Assembly: GCF_001939065.1 (NCBI RefSeq)
Contig: NZ_MPSZ01000002.1
Location: forward strand, 219,672 to 283,671
DNA from: Exiguobacterium indicum HHS 31
GTDB lineage: Bacteria; Bacillota; Bacilli; Exiguobacteriales; Exiguobacteriaceae
Direction: 5' to 3'
DNA length: 64,000 nucleotides
Shown here: positions 1 through 8,170 of the stretch, piece by piece
Numbering within the stretch: the stretch's first letter is position 1
Layout of the letters: each line of letters starts with the position of its first letter
Notes under the pieces: generated by a model
What the model was told of the DNA's origin: nothing
Seen by the model: the letters and a program-made list of their open reading frames with translations, nothing else
The model's database searches: none
Made by a program: the position numbers and the translations under genes

Positions 1-732
1 GAATCGATATCTCCGAAACAACTGTATGATAAGATGCGTGACGGTGCAGCACCAAAGACATTCCAAGCAGAAGTCAGCCGGATGGTCGAGGTGTTCACGC
101 GTCACTTCGAACAAGGGGATCCCTTCCTCTACCTCGCCTTCTCGAGCGAATTATCGGGAACATATCAAACCGCGAAGATGCTAGCAGAGGAACTCGCAGA
201 AAAGTATCCGAACGTTCCTTATCTCGTACTCGATACGAAAACCGCTTCGACAGGACAAGGATTGTTCGTTCTCGACGTCGCAGAATACGCACAAACGCAT
301 TCGTTTGAAGAAACAGTGGCTTATGCTGAAGCCAAAGTAAATACGATTCGTCATCTGTTTACAGTCGAATCACTCGAATATTTGATGCGCGGTGGACGCG
401 TTTCGCGAGCTAGCGCCTTCATTGGTGGTCTCTTATCGATCTTGCCACTATTGACAGTCGAAGACGGAAAATTGATTCCAAAAGAGAAGATCCGTGGTCA
501 GAAAAAAGTCATGAACCGGATCGTCGAGTGGATGGAAGAAGCACGTCCAGCGATTGACGGACATCGAATCATGATTGGTCATGGGGATTCGATCGAACGG
601 GCAGAACAATTAAAACAATTGATTGAAGCACAGTTTTCACCAAGCGAAGTCATCTTGACGATCGCCGGCGCAGCGATTGGTTCACATACAGGACCGGGAC
701 TCGTCGTCATTGGGTATGACCTTCCACGTTAA
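1..732 (+). CDS. DegV family fatty-acid-binding protein, 3' part
   Basis: This is a gene cut by the window edge. The frame is open from base 1, and the residues before the first internal ATG at 34 (ESISPKQLYDKMRDG) already read like the DegV family, so the ATG at 34 is not the real start. The protein carries family signatures: SELSGTYQTA, which belongs to the lipid-binding pocket, and VLDTKTASTGQG. DegV proteins are usually about 280 residues and bind a fatty acid between two domains. In FakB-type members they present it to the kinase FakA. About 40 residues should lie upstream. A hairpin terminator follows the stop. The family call is secure; the exact lipid and whether it works as FakB are not visible. 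Confidence 0.9.
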   Translation, partial: ESISPKQLYDKMRDGAAPKTFQAEVSRMVEVFTRHFEQGDPFLYLAFSSELSGTYQTAKMLAEELAEKYPNVPYLVLDTKTASTGQGLFVLDVAEYAQTHSFEETVAYAEAKVNTIRHLFTVESLEYLMRGGRVSRASAFIGGLLSILPLLTVEDGKLIPKEKIRGQKKVMNRIVEWMEEARPAIDGHRIMIGHGDSIERAEQLKQLIEAQFSPSEVILTIAGAAIGSHTGPGLVVIGYDLPR

Positions 733-766
733 CGGCACTCATTTTTATCTTATAGTACGACAAAAT

Positions 767-802
767 GGGACAGACTCTGTTTAGAGCCTGCCCCGTTTTT
801 TT
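767..802. terminator. Bidirectional terminator between convergent degV and the flotillin operon
   Basis: A 12-bp stem (767-778 with 783-794) is followed by seven T on the + strand. Read on the + strand it has two A-C mismatches. Read on the - strand those become G-U pairs, so the stem is fully paired, but the T-tract there is weaker. Confidence 0.8.
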
Positions 803-1016
803 ATGAATTGTATCCGAAGAACAGCAATGCCATGCTTAATCCAAGCGAAGAGACGATGAACACGATCGCCATCCCACCCATTCCGAAGACTAACAGCTTC
901 GGTAAATCACGTCGCTTCTTCAGAAGGGCAATTAATAACCCGACGTTGATCAAGAAGACGACGAGGAACGGAAGCAGCAGCATCCAACGCTCTTGCAGTA
1001 AAAATAAACTATCCAT
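801..1016 (-). CDS. Small two-helix membrane protein of unknown function
   Basis: The product has 71 residues with two hydrophobic segments (about 10-33 and 41-68) joined by a short basic loop, KKRRDLPK. I do not recognise a family. Its start overlaps the end of the preceding membrane-protein gene by 8 bases, so it is the last gene of the flotillin unit and is probably translationally coupled. The stop abuts the shared terminator at 767-802. It may be an accessory membrane component of the flotillin assembly, but that rests on position alone. Confidence 0.65.
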   Translation of the reverse strand: MDSLFLLQERWMLLLPFLVVFLINVGLLIALLKKRRDLPKLLVFGMGGMAIVFIVSSLGLSMALLFFGYNS

Positions 1017-1419
1017 TTCTTTGCTCCCTTCTTTCAGACTCCAAGAATGGTCGGAATAGATTCAGACATAAGAAACGGAATAAAACATAAGCGAACAGAA
1101 GTGTCGACACTACTTCGAAACCAACATATCCGACATCACGCCACGTGATTCCTGTCGTCACCCCAGCGAACCAATACGGGAAGTCGACCGTCAACAGACT
1201 ACATATCAAAGCAAGAACGGCTTCCTGACGTGTTTGTCGATCGTAAAGTGAGTAAGATACCTTCTTTATATTGAATATATTCGCGATTCCGTCATCTGAT
1301 GTGTATCCTTTGATGATGCCGATGACGCCGCCTAGTACCGCCAGTGCATACCATGGAAGTGGCCAAGCGACATGAAAAAGCAGGAGTGCGAACACAATCA
1401 ATAAGACGCGGATTGCCAT
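1009..1419 (-). CDS. Hypothetical membrane protein of the flotillin operon
   Basis: A 136-residue protein with an N-terminal hydrophobic stretch (about 1-35), a soluble stretch (about 37-65) and two more hydrophobic segments (about 67-90 and 98-120), ending in a charged tail ESERREQRNG. Its ATG shares one base with the flotillin stop (TGATG), a strong sign of translational coupling. I recognise no family. The Bacillus subtilis yuaF-floT operon ends with a different gene (yuaI), so these two downstream membrane proteins appear lineage-specific. Confidence 0.7.
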   Translation of the reverse strand: MAIRVLLIVFALLLFHVAWPLPWYALAVLGGVIGIIKGYTSDDGIANIFNIKKVSYSLYDRQTRQEAVLALICSLLTVDFPYWFAGVTTGITWRDVGYVGFEVVSTLLFAYVLFRFLCLNLFRPFLESERREQRNG

Positions 1420-2939
1420 CAGTCTTCTGTTTTCGACGCTGCCACTGCATCATGGGAATTCAAGTTGACCGTCAACGGCTTTGCTGTTCCTTTACCGGAG
1501 AAGTTCTCGATCAACTCTTTGACATCTAATCCTGACGACGCCTTTAACGTCTCTTGCAGTGATGCCATCAAATCCGTTGCGTAACCGGTGACACGGTTCG
1601 CACCGCCCCCTTCACCACTACCTGTATCAACGACTGTGATTTTATCGATGTTGCCGAGTGGTGCTGCAATCTCTTTCGCGTACTCTGGCATCATCCGAAT
1701 GACCATGTCGAGAATCGCCGCTTGTCCGAATTGTTCGAACGCCTGCGCGATTTTTTCTTTTGCTTCTGCTTCCGCAAGACCCTTCAGACGAATGATGTCC
1801 GCTTCCGTTTCCCCTTGTGCCCGCTCCGCGTCCGCTTTCGCAAGACCATCCAGACGAATTCGTTCTGCATCCGCTTTTGCCGATGCCTCGATCCGGTATT
1901 TCGTTGCATCTGCTTCCGCATATTGCTTCGCACGGTCGGCTTGGGCAGCTTGCTCAATCGAGTACCGATCGGCATCAGCGCGTTTTTTGACTTCCGCGTC
2001 GTATTGTTTCTCACGACGGAGAATTTCACGTTCTTCGAGCTCGATTTGTTTTTGACGCTCGATGATTTTGATTTGCATCTGTTGCTCGGTGACTTCTTGT
2101 TGCGCGCGTGCATTCTCAAGATCATACGCTTGGTCGGCTTTCGCCTTCGCGATATCTTGTTCGCGGCGGTAGTCTGCCATCTTCAACTGATTTTCTTTTT
2201 CCGCTTCAGCGATTTCTGTTGCGCGTTCGAGTTCTGCTTTTTTCGCATCTTTTGAAGCTTCTGCCCGTTTGATGCGTGTCTCTTTTTCCGCGTCTGCCGT
2301 TGCGATATCCGCATCACGACGAACCTGTGCAATCCGAGGTTTCCCGAGGGATTCTAAGTATCCGTTCTTGTCACGGACGTCTTTAATCGTAAACGAAACG
2401 ATGACGAGTCCCATCTTCGCTAGGTCTTGAGACGCGACCCGCTGGACTTCTTGTGAGAACTTATCACGGTTCTTATAAATTTCTTCGACGGTCATCGACC
2501 CGAGAATCGAACGCAAGTGTCCTTCAAGGACTTCACGTGCTTCGCCTTCTCGCTCCTCCTTTGATTTTCCGAGGAACTGCTCCGCTGCCGTCGCAATCTC
2601 AGAAATCGAGCTACCGATCTTGATGATCGCTGTACCGTCTGCCATGACCGGTACACCTTGCTCCGTATAGACTTCAGGTGTCGTAACTTCGAGTTTACTC
2701 GATAACAAACTCAGTGGTGTCGCTTGTTGGAAGACAGGTAACACGAATGTTCCGCCGCCACGAATAATTTTTACTCGGTTGCCGGACTCATCGGTATTGA
2801 CGTTGCGTCCTCCGAGATAACTACCCGATACGATCAACGCTTCTTCCGGACCGACCGTTCGGTACTTCGTAATGAATAAGACGATCAATGCAACAATCAA
2901 CGCGACCGCGACGATCGATACGATTAATACTGGATTCAT
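1419..2939 (-). CDS. floT: Flotillin-like protein FloT
   Basis: This is a flotillin scaffold of functional membrane microdomains, about 506 residues, close to B. subtilis FloT (509). It has an N-terminal membrane segment (about 4-26), an SPFH/band-7 domain (to about 200), a long Ala/Glu/Lys/Arg-rich coiled-coil region with repeated ADAER-like units (about 200-400) and a Gly-rich C-terminal part. I set the start at the ATG at 2939 (MNPVLIV) because AAGGAG sits 8 bases upstream and this ATG overlaps the yuaF stop as ATGA; an ATG 21 bases further upstream has no such site. It lies directly after yuaF, as in B. subtilis. The family call is very secure. Confidence 0.95.
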   Translation of the reverse strand: MNPVLIVSIVAVALIVALIVLFITKYRTVGPEEALIVSGSYLGGRNVNTDESGNRVKIIRGGGTFVLPVFQQATPLSLLSSKLEVTTPEVYTEQGVPVMADGTAIIKIGSSISEIATAAEQFLGKSKEEREGEAREVLEGHLRSILGSMTVEEIYKNRDKFSQEVQRVASQDLAKMGLVIVSFTIKDVRDKNGYLESLGKPRIAQVRRDADIATADAEKETRIKRAEASKDAKKAELERATEIAEAEKENQLKMADYRREQDIAKAKADQAYDLENARAQQEVTEQQMQIKIIERQKQIELEEREILRREKQYDAEVKKRADADRYSIEQAAQADRAKQYAEADATKYRIEASAKADAERIRLDGLAKADAERAQGETEADIIRLKGLAEAEAKEKIAQAFEQFGQAAILDMVIRMMPEYAKEIAAPLGNIDKITVVDTGSGEGGGANRVTGYATDLMASLQETLKASSGLDVKELIENFSGKGTAKPLTVNLNSHDAVAASKTED

Positions 2940-3457
2940 GTAAACATCTCCTTTTTCCATTGTTGGGGGTACGTCACGACAGACGCGACGCCTTGTTTGA
3001 TCTCGATGACGAGCACCTTCGTACCTTGTGGTAGGGCAGGTCCTTCAAACAGAACGGCTGACTTTGATACGCGTCCTGAGACGTCATCGAGTAAGATTTC
3101 ACCATATCCTTCAGTCGGAATCGGAACGATGACGGTTGCGCTGCGTCCTTCTAGCATCTGTTCCGAAAATCCAAGCGACTGTTCGGCTTGTGCCATCGGA
3201 ACGAATAAAAAGATATGCATCAGCGTCGTCACTAATAACGCAATCACACTGCTGATGATTAAAATCAATATCGAACGAAACGGACTGAGCTGTTCGAGTC
3301 CGAATCCGATCGCTGACGTGATGATGACAAAAGATAAGATCAACGTGGGATGAAAGATTTGGTCGACGCCTGGAATGACGTCTGAGAATAGGATAGACAC
3401 AAACACACCACAAGCAGCGGCCGCTAATGCATATAAATAAAGTGTACTAACGTCCAT
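2936..3457 (-). CDS. yuaF: NfeD-like membrane protein YuaF
   Basis: A 173-residue protein with three membrane segments in the first 95 residues followed by a small OB-fold-like beta domain (about 100-170). This is the short, protease-free NfeD type. NfeD proteins pair with SPFH proteins and influence their membrane assembly; B. subtilis YuaF (about 174 residues) is encoded directly before floT, as here. The ATG is preceded by GAGGTG at 7-base spacing. It overlaps the small upstream gene by 11 bases and floT by 4 (ATGA). Confidence 0.9.
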   Translation of the reverse strand: MDVSTLYLYALAAAACGVFVSILFSDVIPGVDQIFHPTLILSFVIITSAIGFGLEQLSPFRSILILIISSVIALLVTTLMHIFLFVPMAQAEQSLGFSEQMLEGRSATVIVPIPTEGYGEILLDDVSGRVSKSAVLFEGPALPQGTKVLVIEIKQGVASVVTYPQQWKKEMFT

Positions 3458-3674
3458 CTTCGTTCACCTCGATGTAAGGATGTGAGCCATACAGTTCGTG
3501 GTAAGCCCTTTGATAAGCAGCCCGGTTTTCCTCAAACAATAAACGAGCCAATTCTTTGTCTCGTTGATCGATTGCCTCTTCTTGACGGCGTAAGTATTTT
3601 TTCTGTGCGGCAAAATGACGTGCTAATCTTGCCTCAATCGACGGTTCTCGTTCACGCTGCAACTCCTGTTTCAT
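3447..3674 (-). CDS. Small charged helical protein, first gene of the flotillin operon
   Basis: A 75-residue soluble protein very rich in Arg, Glu, Gln and Ala, predicted almost wholly helical (for example LRRQEEAIDQRDKELARLL). It has a good ribosome binding site (AAGGAG, 9 bases before ATG) and overlaps yuaF by 11 bases, so it should be co-translated with yuaF-floT. I recognise no family. Its composition would suit a coiled-coil partner of flotillin, but this is speculation. Confidence 0.65.
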   Translation of the reverse strand: MKQELQREREPSIEARLARHFAAQKKYLRRQEEAIDQRDKELARLLFEENRAAYQRAYHELYGSHPYIEVNEDGR

Positions 3675-3775
3675 CGCTCTACTCCTTTCTGAAGTACTGG
3701 CTTTCTTTATCTTCTACGCTTATTTTTTAGAAAATGTTTCAAAATGAATTCCATTTATTTTCCTTTCATTAAAAG

Positions 3776-3813
3776 AAAAAAACGTTCGTCCCATACAGAG
3801 GACAAACGTTTTT
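3776..3813 (-). terminator. Terminator after the Bcr-type exporter
   Basis: A stem of AAACGTT.GTCC with GGAC.AACGTTT, followed on the - strand by a T-rich run. The region 3675-3775 is AT-rich and should hold the promoter of the leftward flotillin operon; I could not fix its elements. Confidence 0.8.
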
Positions 3814-3826
3814 GAATAATTAGCGT

Positions 3827-5029
3827 TTATGAACGATTCGGTCGACGAACAATCAGACCATAATAGAGAATGAGCGCCAGGCAATCTAAGGTCATGATGA
3901 TCAACCCCATCGGAACAGCAGACTGCTCTCCCATGATCCCGACGAGTGGTGACACAAGAGAACCGACGAGCATCGGCAAGAGCCCTAGAAGAGCCGAGGC
4001 ACTGCCTGCCGTTGCTCCGTAATTTTGCATCGCTAAGGTAAAACCGAGCGTCGAGATCAATCCGACGCTTGAAACGACGAAGAATAGTGGAATCATGACG
4101 AAGATCAACTGATTCGTTAACGTCAAAGCGAGGAACAATAAGATACTTGCACCCGCAACGATCGTCAAACTAATTCGCATCAGCCGCTCTGAATCGACAC
4201 GACCCGCAAGACGACCGGCGATTTGTGCTGCTAAGATAATTCCGATTCCGTTTAAACCGAACAAAAAACTGAACTGTTGCGGCGAAGCACCATAAATATT
4301 TTGTAAGACGAACGGTGAACCGGAGATGTAGGCGAACATCGCGCCCATGACGAATGCTTGCGCGAACGCATAGCCGATGAAGACGCGATCCGTTAACAAA
4401 CGTCCGAACGTCTTCAACGTCGTTGTCAGGTTTCCTTCAACACGTCTATCAAGCGGAAGTGTTTCCGGTAAACGGAGTGCGACAGCAAGTAACATCATCG
4501 TGCTTAAAATCGCAAGCAAGTAGAAGACGAAATCCCAGTCACCGAACCGAAGCAACTGTCCTCCGATGACGGGTGCGAGAATCGGTGCTGTTCCGTTGAC
4601 GAGTGACAAGGCAGCAAAAAACCGCGTCAATTCGGGTCCATCAAACAAGTCACGAACGATTGCCCGGGAAATGACGATTCCTGACGCTCCAGCTGCCCCT
4701 TGGATGAATCGAAGCGCGATCAACACTTCAATCGTCGGTGCCATCGCACAGGCGAGAGACGCGAGCAGATATGCGAGCAGAGCAACCATCAGCGGTCGTT
4801 TACGACCGCGAACGTCACTGAGCGGACCAACAATCAACTGTCCGAGTGCCATCCCAAGCATACAAGCGGTCAAACTCAATTGGATTAGTGATGCACTCGC
4901 ATCAAACGAGCGTGACATATCCGGAAAAGCAGGTAGATACATGTCGATCGAGAGCGGTCCAAGTGCAGCGAGTGAACCGAGGATCAAGATCAACGTTAAG
5001 CGACGTGGGGTCATGGTTTCTTTCGTCAT
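3827..5029 (-). CDS. Bcr/CflA-type drug-resistance MFS transporter
   Basis: A 400-residue 12-helix transporter. The N-terminus has the Bcr/CflA signature SIDMYLPAFPDM, and the helix 2-3 loop carries the MFS motif GPLSDVRGRKRP. Members expel drugs such as bicyclomycin, or sulfonamides and other solutes, by proton antiport. Its ATG overlaps the stop of the upstream HD-domain gene by 4 bases (ATGA), so the two form one transcription unit. The substrate cannot be read from sequence. Confidence 0.88.
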   Translation of the reverse strand: MTKETMTPRRLTLILILGSLAALGPLSIDMYLPAFPDMSRSFDASASLIQLSLTACMLGMALGQLIVGPLSDVRGRKRPLMVALLAYLLASLACAMAPTIEVLIALRFIQGAAGASGIVISRAIVRDLFDGPELTRFFAALSLVNGTAPILAPVIGGQLLRFGDWDFVFYLLAILSTMMLLAVALRLPETLPLDRRVEGNLTTTLKTFGRLLTDRVFIGYAFAQAFVMGAMFAYISGSPFVLQNIYGASPQQFSFLFGLNGIGIILAAQIAGRLAGRVDSERLMRISLTIVAGASILLFLALTLTNQLIFVMIPLFFVVSSVGLISTLGFTLAMQNYGATAGSASALLGLLPMLVGSLVSPLVGIMGEQSAVPMGLIIMTLDCLALILYYGLIVRRPNRS

Positions 5030-6159
5030 GACGTCACGTAATCCAAATCATGCAGGACATAAGCGAGGAAAAAGACGACCGATGGATTTTCATATGTCAT
5101 CTGAACCTTTTTGAGTTGTGCGCGGTAACCGGTCTCATACTCGACCCCGTTCAATTTCCGTTCCATGTTCATTTTAATCAATGCATCGAGTTTATCGATC
5201 ACATCAACCATCTGTCCTTCGTATGTCTCATCTTTTGCTTCCACGACGAACCGACGAAATGGTGCTCGGATTTCTTTCGGTAAATTATTGATCAACGTCT
5301 CTCCTTCTGCCCGTTCGTAAGCTTCGAAGGCCGCTGCTGTGACCGGTGTTGCATGTTTGACAGGTCCAAGAACATCTCCTGTCGTTCCTTCAACGAGATC
5401 ATGACACAAGAGACGTGAGACGACTTCTTCGATGTCGATCGTGACGCCGTACTTCTCTGATTCAATCAGACCATTGAAGATACCAAGTGAGGCTGCTCGA
5501 AACGCATGTGTCGCGTCGTTATCATCAATCGTGTTGAAACGTCCTTTCCAGCGCCGAATCGTATCCATCATCAAGACGTTTTCAATGAAATGAGACATCT
5601 CGTCCTCTTCCATGACCGACTGTGTCAAGCGACGGATCGAAACGAGTGGATGTCGTTCCAGAACAGCCTTTAATTCCGCTGCCTTTTGTTCGAAAAAGAC
5701 GGACTCCGTCATCCGTGCTTCCCTTCGTGCGTACAACATCGCATCGAACGTATCGATTGCTTCGACGATTCGCCCTTCCGGTGATTCATCCTCTGCATGT
5801 ACGAGGTATGTCGTGAACGCTGGTTGAAGCGACTTCGAGAGTAAGGCAACGAGCTGTTCACTTGCTTGTTGTTCCATTGCCTGAATGTGTGCATGTAACG
5901 TCGGCTCTTTTTTCGTCCGGTGTTTAATGGGTCCGGTGATGACTTCGTTCATGTCATGGAATAGAGCTTTTCCGAGCAATATCTGGCGGTCGACTGGTGG
6001 TTGCCCGTCTGCTTCTTCTAAATAGCTTGCCATCAAACTGAATAAGGCAACACGAAAACTGTGACTGGCTGCGTTATCCGGAAAACGTGGTGCATATTCA
6101 TCCCACCGTGGAACGTTTTGCATCCGCGTCAGCATCCGAATGAAATTACCGTTTTGCAT
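5026..6159 (-). CDS. Tandem HD-domain protein (two YfbR-like units)
   Basis: A 377-residue protein made of two related HD-domain halves. The first has NAASHSFRVA (H33), LFHDMNEV (H68-D69) and EAIDTFDA (D136). The second, from about residue 200, repeats the plan with DATHAFRAA, LCHDLVEGTTG, GPVKHAT and DVIDKLDA. Each half resembles the YfbR-like group of metal-dependent 5'-deoxynucleotidases, which normally have a single domain of about 190 residues. Both halves keep their metal ligands, so both may be active. It overlaps the MFS gene downstream. The start has TAGGAGAG 6-8 bases before ATG. The precise substrate is unknown. Confidence 0.85.
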   Translation of the reverse strand: MQNGNFIRMLTRMQNVPRWDEYAPRFPDNAASHSFRVALFSLMASYLEEADGQPPVDRQILLGKALFHDMNEVITGPIKHRTKKEPTLHAHIQAMEQQASEQLVALLSKSLQPAFTTYLVHAEDESPEGRIVEAIDTFDAMLYARREARMTESVFFEQKAAELKAVLERHPLVSIRRLTQSVMEEDEMSHFIENVLMMDTIRRWKGRFNTIDDNDATHAFRAASLGIFNGLIESEKYGVTIDIEEVVSRLLCHDLVEGTTGDVLGPVKHATPVTAAAFEAYERAEGETLINNLPKEIRAPFRRFVVEAKDETYEGQMVDVIDKLDALIKMNMERKLNGVEYETGYRAQLKKVQMTYENPSVVFFLAYVLHDLDYVTS

Positions 6160-6174
6160 GAAATCTCTCCTAAC

Positions 6175-6204
6175 GAAAGACGGACAGAGAGTACCCTGCC
6201 CGCC
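6175..6204 (-). terminator. Terminator-like hairpin after the first terC gene
   Basis: An 11-bp stem (6179-6189 with 6194-6204) is fully paired on the - strand using G-U pairs. The T-tract is short (TTTCG), so termination may be partial. Confidence 0.6.
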
Positions 6205-6210
6205 ATTGTA

Positions 6211-6975
6211 TTATTTTGCTGATTTGGTTGAACTGCTTCCGCTACGGAACCAACCAATGATTAAAATCAGAGCAAGTACGACCCAGAAGATCGTTTGCCA
6301 TAGTGTACTCTCTGGAAACTCATGCGGCAAGATGTCGATCGACGGATGCGCGAGTGTCATGACGACCAGTTTTACACCAACCCATGCGACGAGCCAAAAG
6401 GCAGCTTCTTCGATACCTGGTCGCTTTTGGAGCAAGACGACGAACCAGCTCGCGAAGTAACGCATGATGACGAGACCAATGATCCCACTGAAGAAGACGA
6501 CCCAGAATTGTCCTGTATTCAGACCACCGATCGTTCCACCAATCATCGGTAGTGTCGTCGCCATGGCGACAGCAGCAAGTGTCGAGTCGACAGCAAACGC
6601 CAAGTCAGAGAACTCGACTTTAACGACCGTCCACCAAAAGTTCGGTGAGGCTTTTTGTGAGGCAATTGAATCTGGTACTTGGTGTTTATTCGATCGAGCC
6701 TCGACGATTCCTTTAAACGCGACGTAGAAAAGGTAGATCGCCCCGAGTGCTTGAAGTTCCCAAATCGTCGCTAAATACGAAGCAAAGAAGATTGCCACGA
6801 AACGTAAGACGAGTGCTCCGACGAGACCATAGAAAAGTGCTTTTTTGCGTTGATCGTCCGGTAACGGTCGAACGAGGACCGCCATGACCATTGCATTATC
6901 AGCAGAAAGTAACCCCTGCAAAATGATCAGTACGAGCCCGACGGTCGCATACTGTGTAATTAATCCAATATCCAT
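6211..6975 (-). CDS. TerC-family membrane protein (MeeY/YkoY-like manganese exporter)
   Basis: A 254-residue, seven-helix TerC/Alx family protein. It shows the conserved motifs LLSADNAMVMAVLV in the first helices and SDLAFAVDSTLAA in the middle, whose acidic residues line the metal path. The Bacillus relatives MeeY (YkoY) and MeeF (YceF) export Mn2+ and help metallate secreted enzymes. The ribosome binding site is GGGGA, 9 bases before ATG. A TATAAT box lies at 7009-7014. The 165-base upstream region is too short for, and shows no sign of, the Mn-sensing yybP-ykoY riboswitch that often precedes such genes. Function by family is good; metal is inferred. Confidence 0.88.
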   Translation of the reverse strand: MDIGLITQYATVGLVLIILQGLLSADNAMVMAVLVRPLPDDQRKKALFYGLVGALVLRFVAIFFASYLATIWELQALGAIYLFYVAFKGIVEARSNKHQVPDSIASQKASPNFWWTVVKVEFSDLAFAVDSTLAAVAMATTLPMIGGTIGGLNTGQFWVVFFSGIIGLVIMRYFASWFVVLLQKRPGIEEAAFWLVAWVGVKLVVMTLAHPSIDILPHEFPESTLWQTIFWVVLALILIIGWFRSGSSSTKSAK

Positions 6976-7008
6976 ACTAACGAATCCCCTTTATTGTTCA
7001 GTCTATTT

Positions 7009-7014
7009 ATTATA
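7009..7014 (-). promoter_or_regulatory. -10 element of the first terC gene
   Basis: A consensus TATAAT on the - strand lies 34 bases before the start codon. The matching -35 position (TTTTTC, 17 bases upstream) is poor, so the promoter may be weak or need an activator. Confidence 0.5.
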
Positions 7015-7102
7015 TGCCGGTCGATCGGAAAGAAAAAGATGAAAGCTCGACTCAAGTACTTAACCTTGTGTTTTATTCCCATTGTTTAAGAAAACCTAAC
7101 AC

Positions 7103-7133
7103 AAAAAAACGACCCGTCATCGACGGATCGTTT
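7103..7133 (-). terminator. Terminator after the second terC gene
   Basis: A CGATCCGTC/GACGGGTCG-type stem is followed by seven T on the - strand, 10 bases downstream of the gene's stop. Confidence 0.85.
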
Positions 7134-7140
7134 CCATTTC

Positions 7141-7998
7141 TTATAAGTTTTGATCAACTTTCTTTTCAGCATCTGGATTTGGTTTCGTTTTTGGTGAAGA
7201 GAACCAACCCCAAAGAGCAAGACCGACCATGACTGTCCAGAAGAAAGCCTGCCACGGTGTACTGTGGGCAAATCCTTCAGGAAGTTTTAAGGCTTCAAAG
7301 ATTGTTCCTTCGATTGATGCGTGGTATTTCGGGTGTTCGAGCGCAAGAACGGCTAGCTTCACACCAACCCAGGCAACGATCGCAAACGCTGCTGTCTCAA
7401 GACCTGGGCGATCTGCGAGCAATTTAACAAAGACACGTGCTGCGAAACGCATCAAGACGACACCCATCAAACCACCTGTTAAGATGACGATGAAGTGACC
7501 TGTGTTCAAACCACCGATTTCGCCTGATCCCCAGTTTGGAAGGGCAACGGCAAGTGCTACTGCTGCAAGAATCGAATCGACAGCAAACGCTAAGTCTGCA
7601 AATTCAATCTTCGCGACTGTCCGCCAGAATTCACCTTTTGAAACTGGCTCTTCCGACTTCGGTTCTTCATCTAGCTCATTTTCAGCCCCATGGTTCTCAC
7701 CGAGCTTTCTGGCTTTAACGGTCTTATAAATATGCCGTAGTCCCATGATGAGCAAGTACGCCGCTCCAAGTGCTTGGATTTGCCAAATGTCGACGAGGAA
7801 CGAAATCGCGAACAATGCCGCGAATCGTAAAACGAACGCTCCAGCTAGTCCATAAAAAAGTGCTTTCTTTTGTTGTTCTCCTGGTAAGTGCTTGACCATG
7901 ACCGCGAGTACGAGTGCATTATCCGCTGAAAGTAATCCTTCGAGCGCGATCAAGACGAGTACGACCCAGGCATACTGTAATAGTAACTGCCAATCCAT
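7141..7998 (-). CDS. TerC-family membrane protein with charged cytoplasmic insert
   Basis: A 285-residue paralogue of the neighbouring TerC protein: MDWQLLLQYAWVVLVLIALEG aligns with MDIGLITQYATVGLVLIILQG there, and LLSADNALVLAVMV and ADLAFAVDSILAA are shared. It differs by an acidic insert (about residues 80-110, with NELDEEPKSEEP) between membrane segments. I use the ATG at 7998, as GAAAGGG sits 9 bases upstream; an ATG 9 bases earlier directly abuts that site. It has its own terminator, and a perfect palindrome lies upstream at 8092-8110. It is a probable Mn2+ (or related metal) exporter; the metal is inferred from relatives. Confidence 0.87.
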   Translation of the reverse strand: MDWQLLLQYAWVVLVLIALEGLLSADNALVLAVMVKHLPGEQQKKALFYGLAGAFVLRFAALFAISFLVDIWQIQALGAAYLLIMGLRHIYKTVKARKLGENHGAENELDEEPKSEEPVSKGEFWRTVAKIEFADLAFAVDSILAAVALAVALPNWGSGEIGGLNTGHFIVILTGGLMGVVLMRFAARVFVKLLADRPGLETAAFAIVAWVGVKLAVLALEHPKYHASIEGTIFEALKLPEGFAHSTPWQAFFWTVMVGLALWGWFSSPKTKPNPDAEKKVDQNL

Positions 7999-8091
7999 CT
8001 CTGTCATCCCTTTCTCTTACTACCTGTAAAATAAAAAAACTTCAATTATTGACCATGACGAAAAAACAATGATTACACGTTCACCTGAACA

Positions 8092-8110
8092 TATACTATA
8101 GGATAGTATA
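8092..8110. promoter_or_regulatory. Perfect palindromic operator candidate between terC and folE2
   Basis: TATACTAT-AGG-ATAGTATA: two perfect 8-base arms with a 3-base centre, within the shared upstream region of the divergent terC and folE2 genes. The form suits a dimeric repressor such as a DtxR/MntR-type metal regulator. The rest of 7999-8327 holds a second small palindrome (GTTCAC/GTGAAC, 8079-8090) and the folE2 promoter. Confidence 0.55.
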
Positions 8111-8170
8111 CCCGATTGCAAGTAAGTTATTCCTACAGATGTAGAATGTGTCGATTTTGAGTCGTGCGAG

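Noticed and set aside
1588..2255. Two long open frames on the + strand
   Set aside because: They are shadows of the repetitive Ala/Glu-rich flotillin coiled coil; the translation is low-complexity Arg/Ser/Phe.
4566..5114. 182-codon open frame on the + strand
   Set aside because: It is antisense to the MFS and HD genes, lacks a good ribosome binding site and has a composition that mirrors them.
6976..7140. Possible Mn riboswitch (yybP-ykoY) before the first terC
   Set aside because: The gap is short, part of it is the previous gene's terminator, and none of the conserved aptamer blocks is visible on the - strand.
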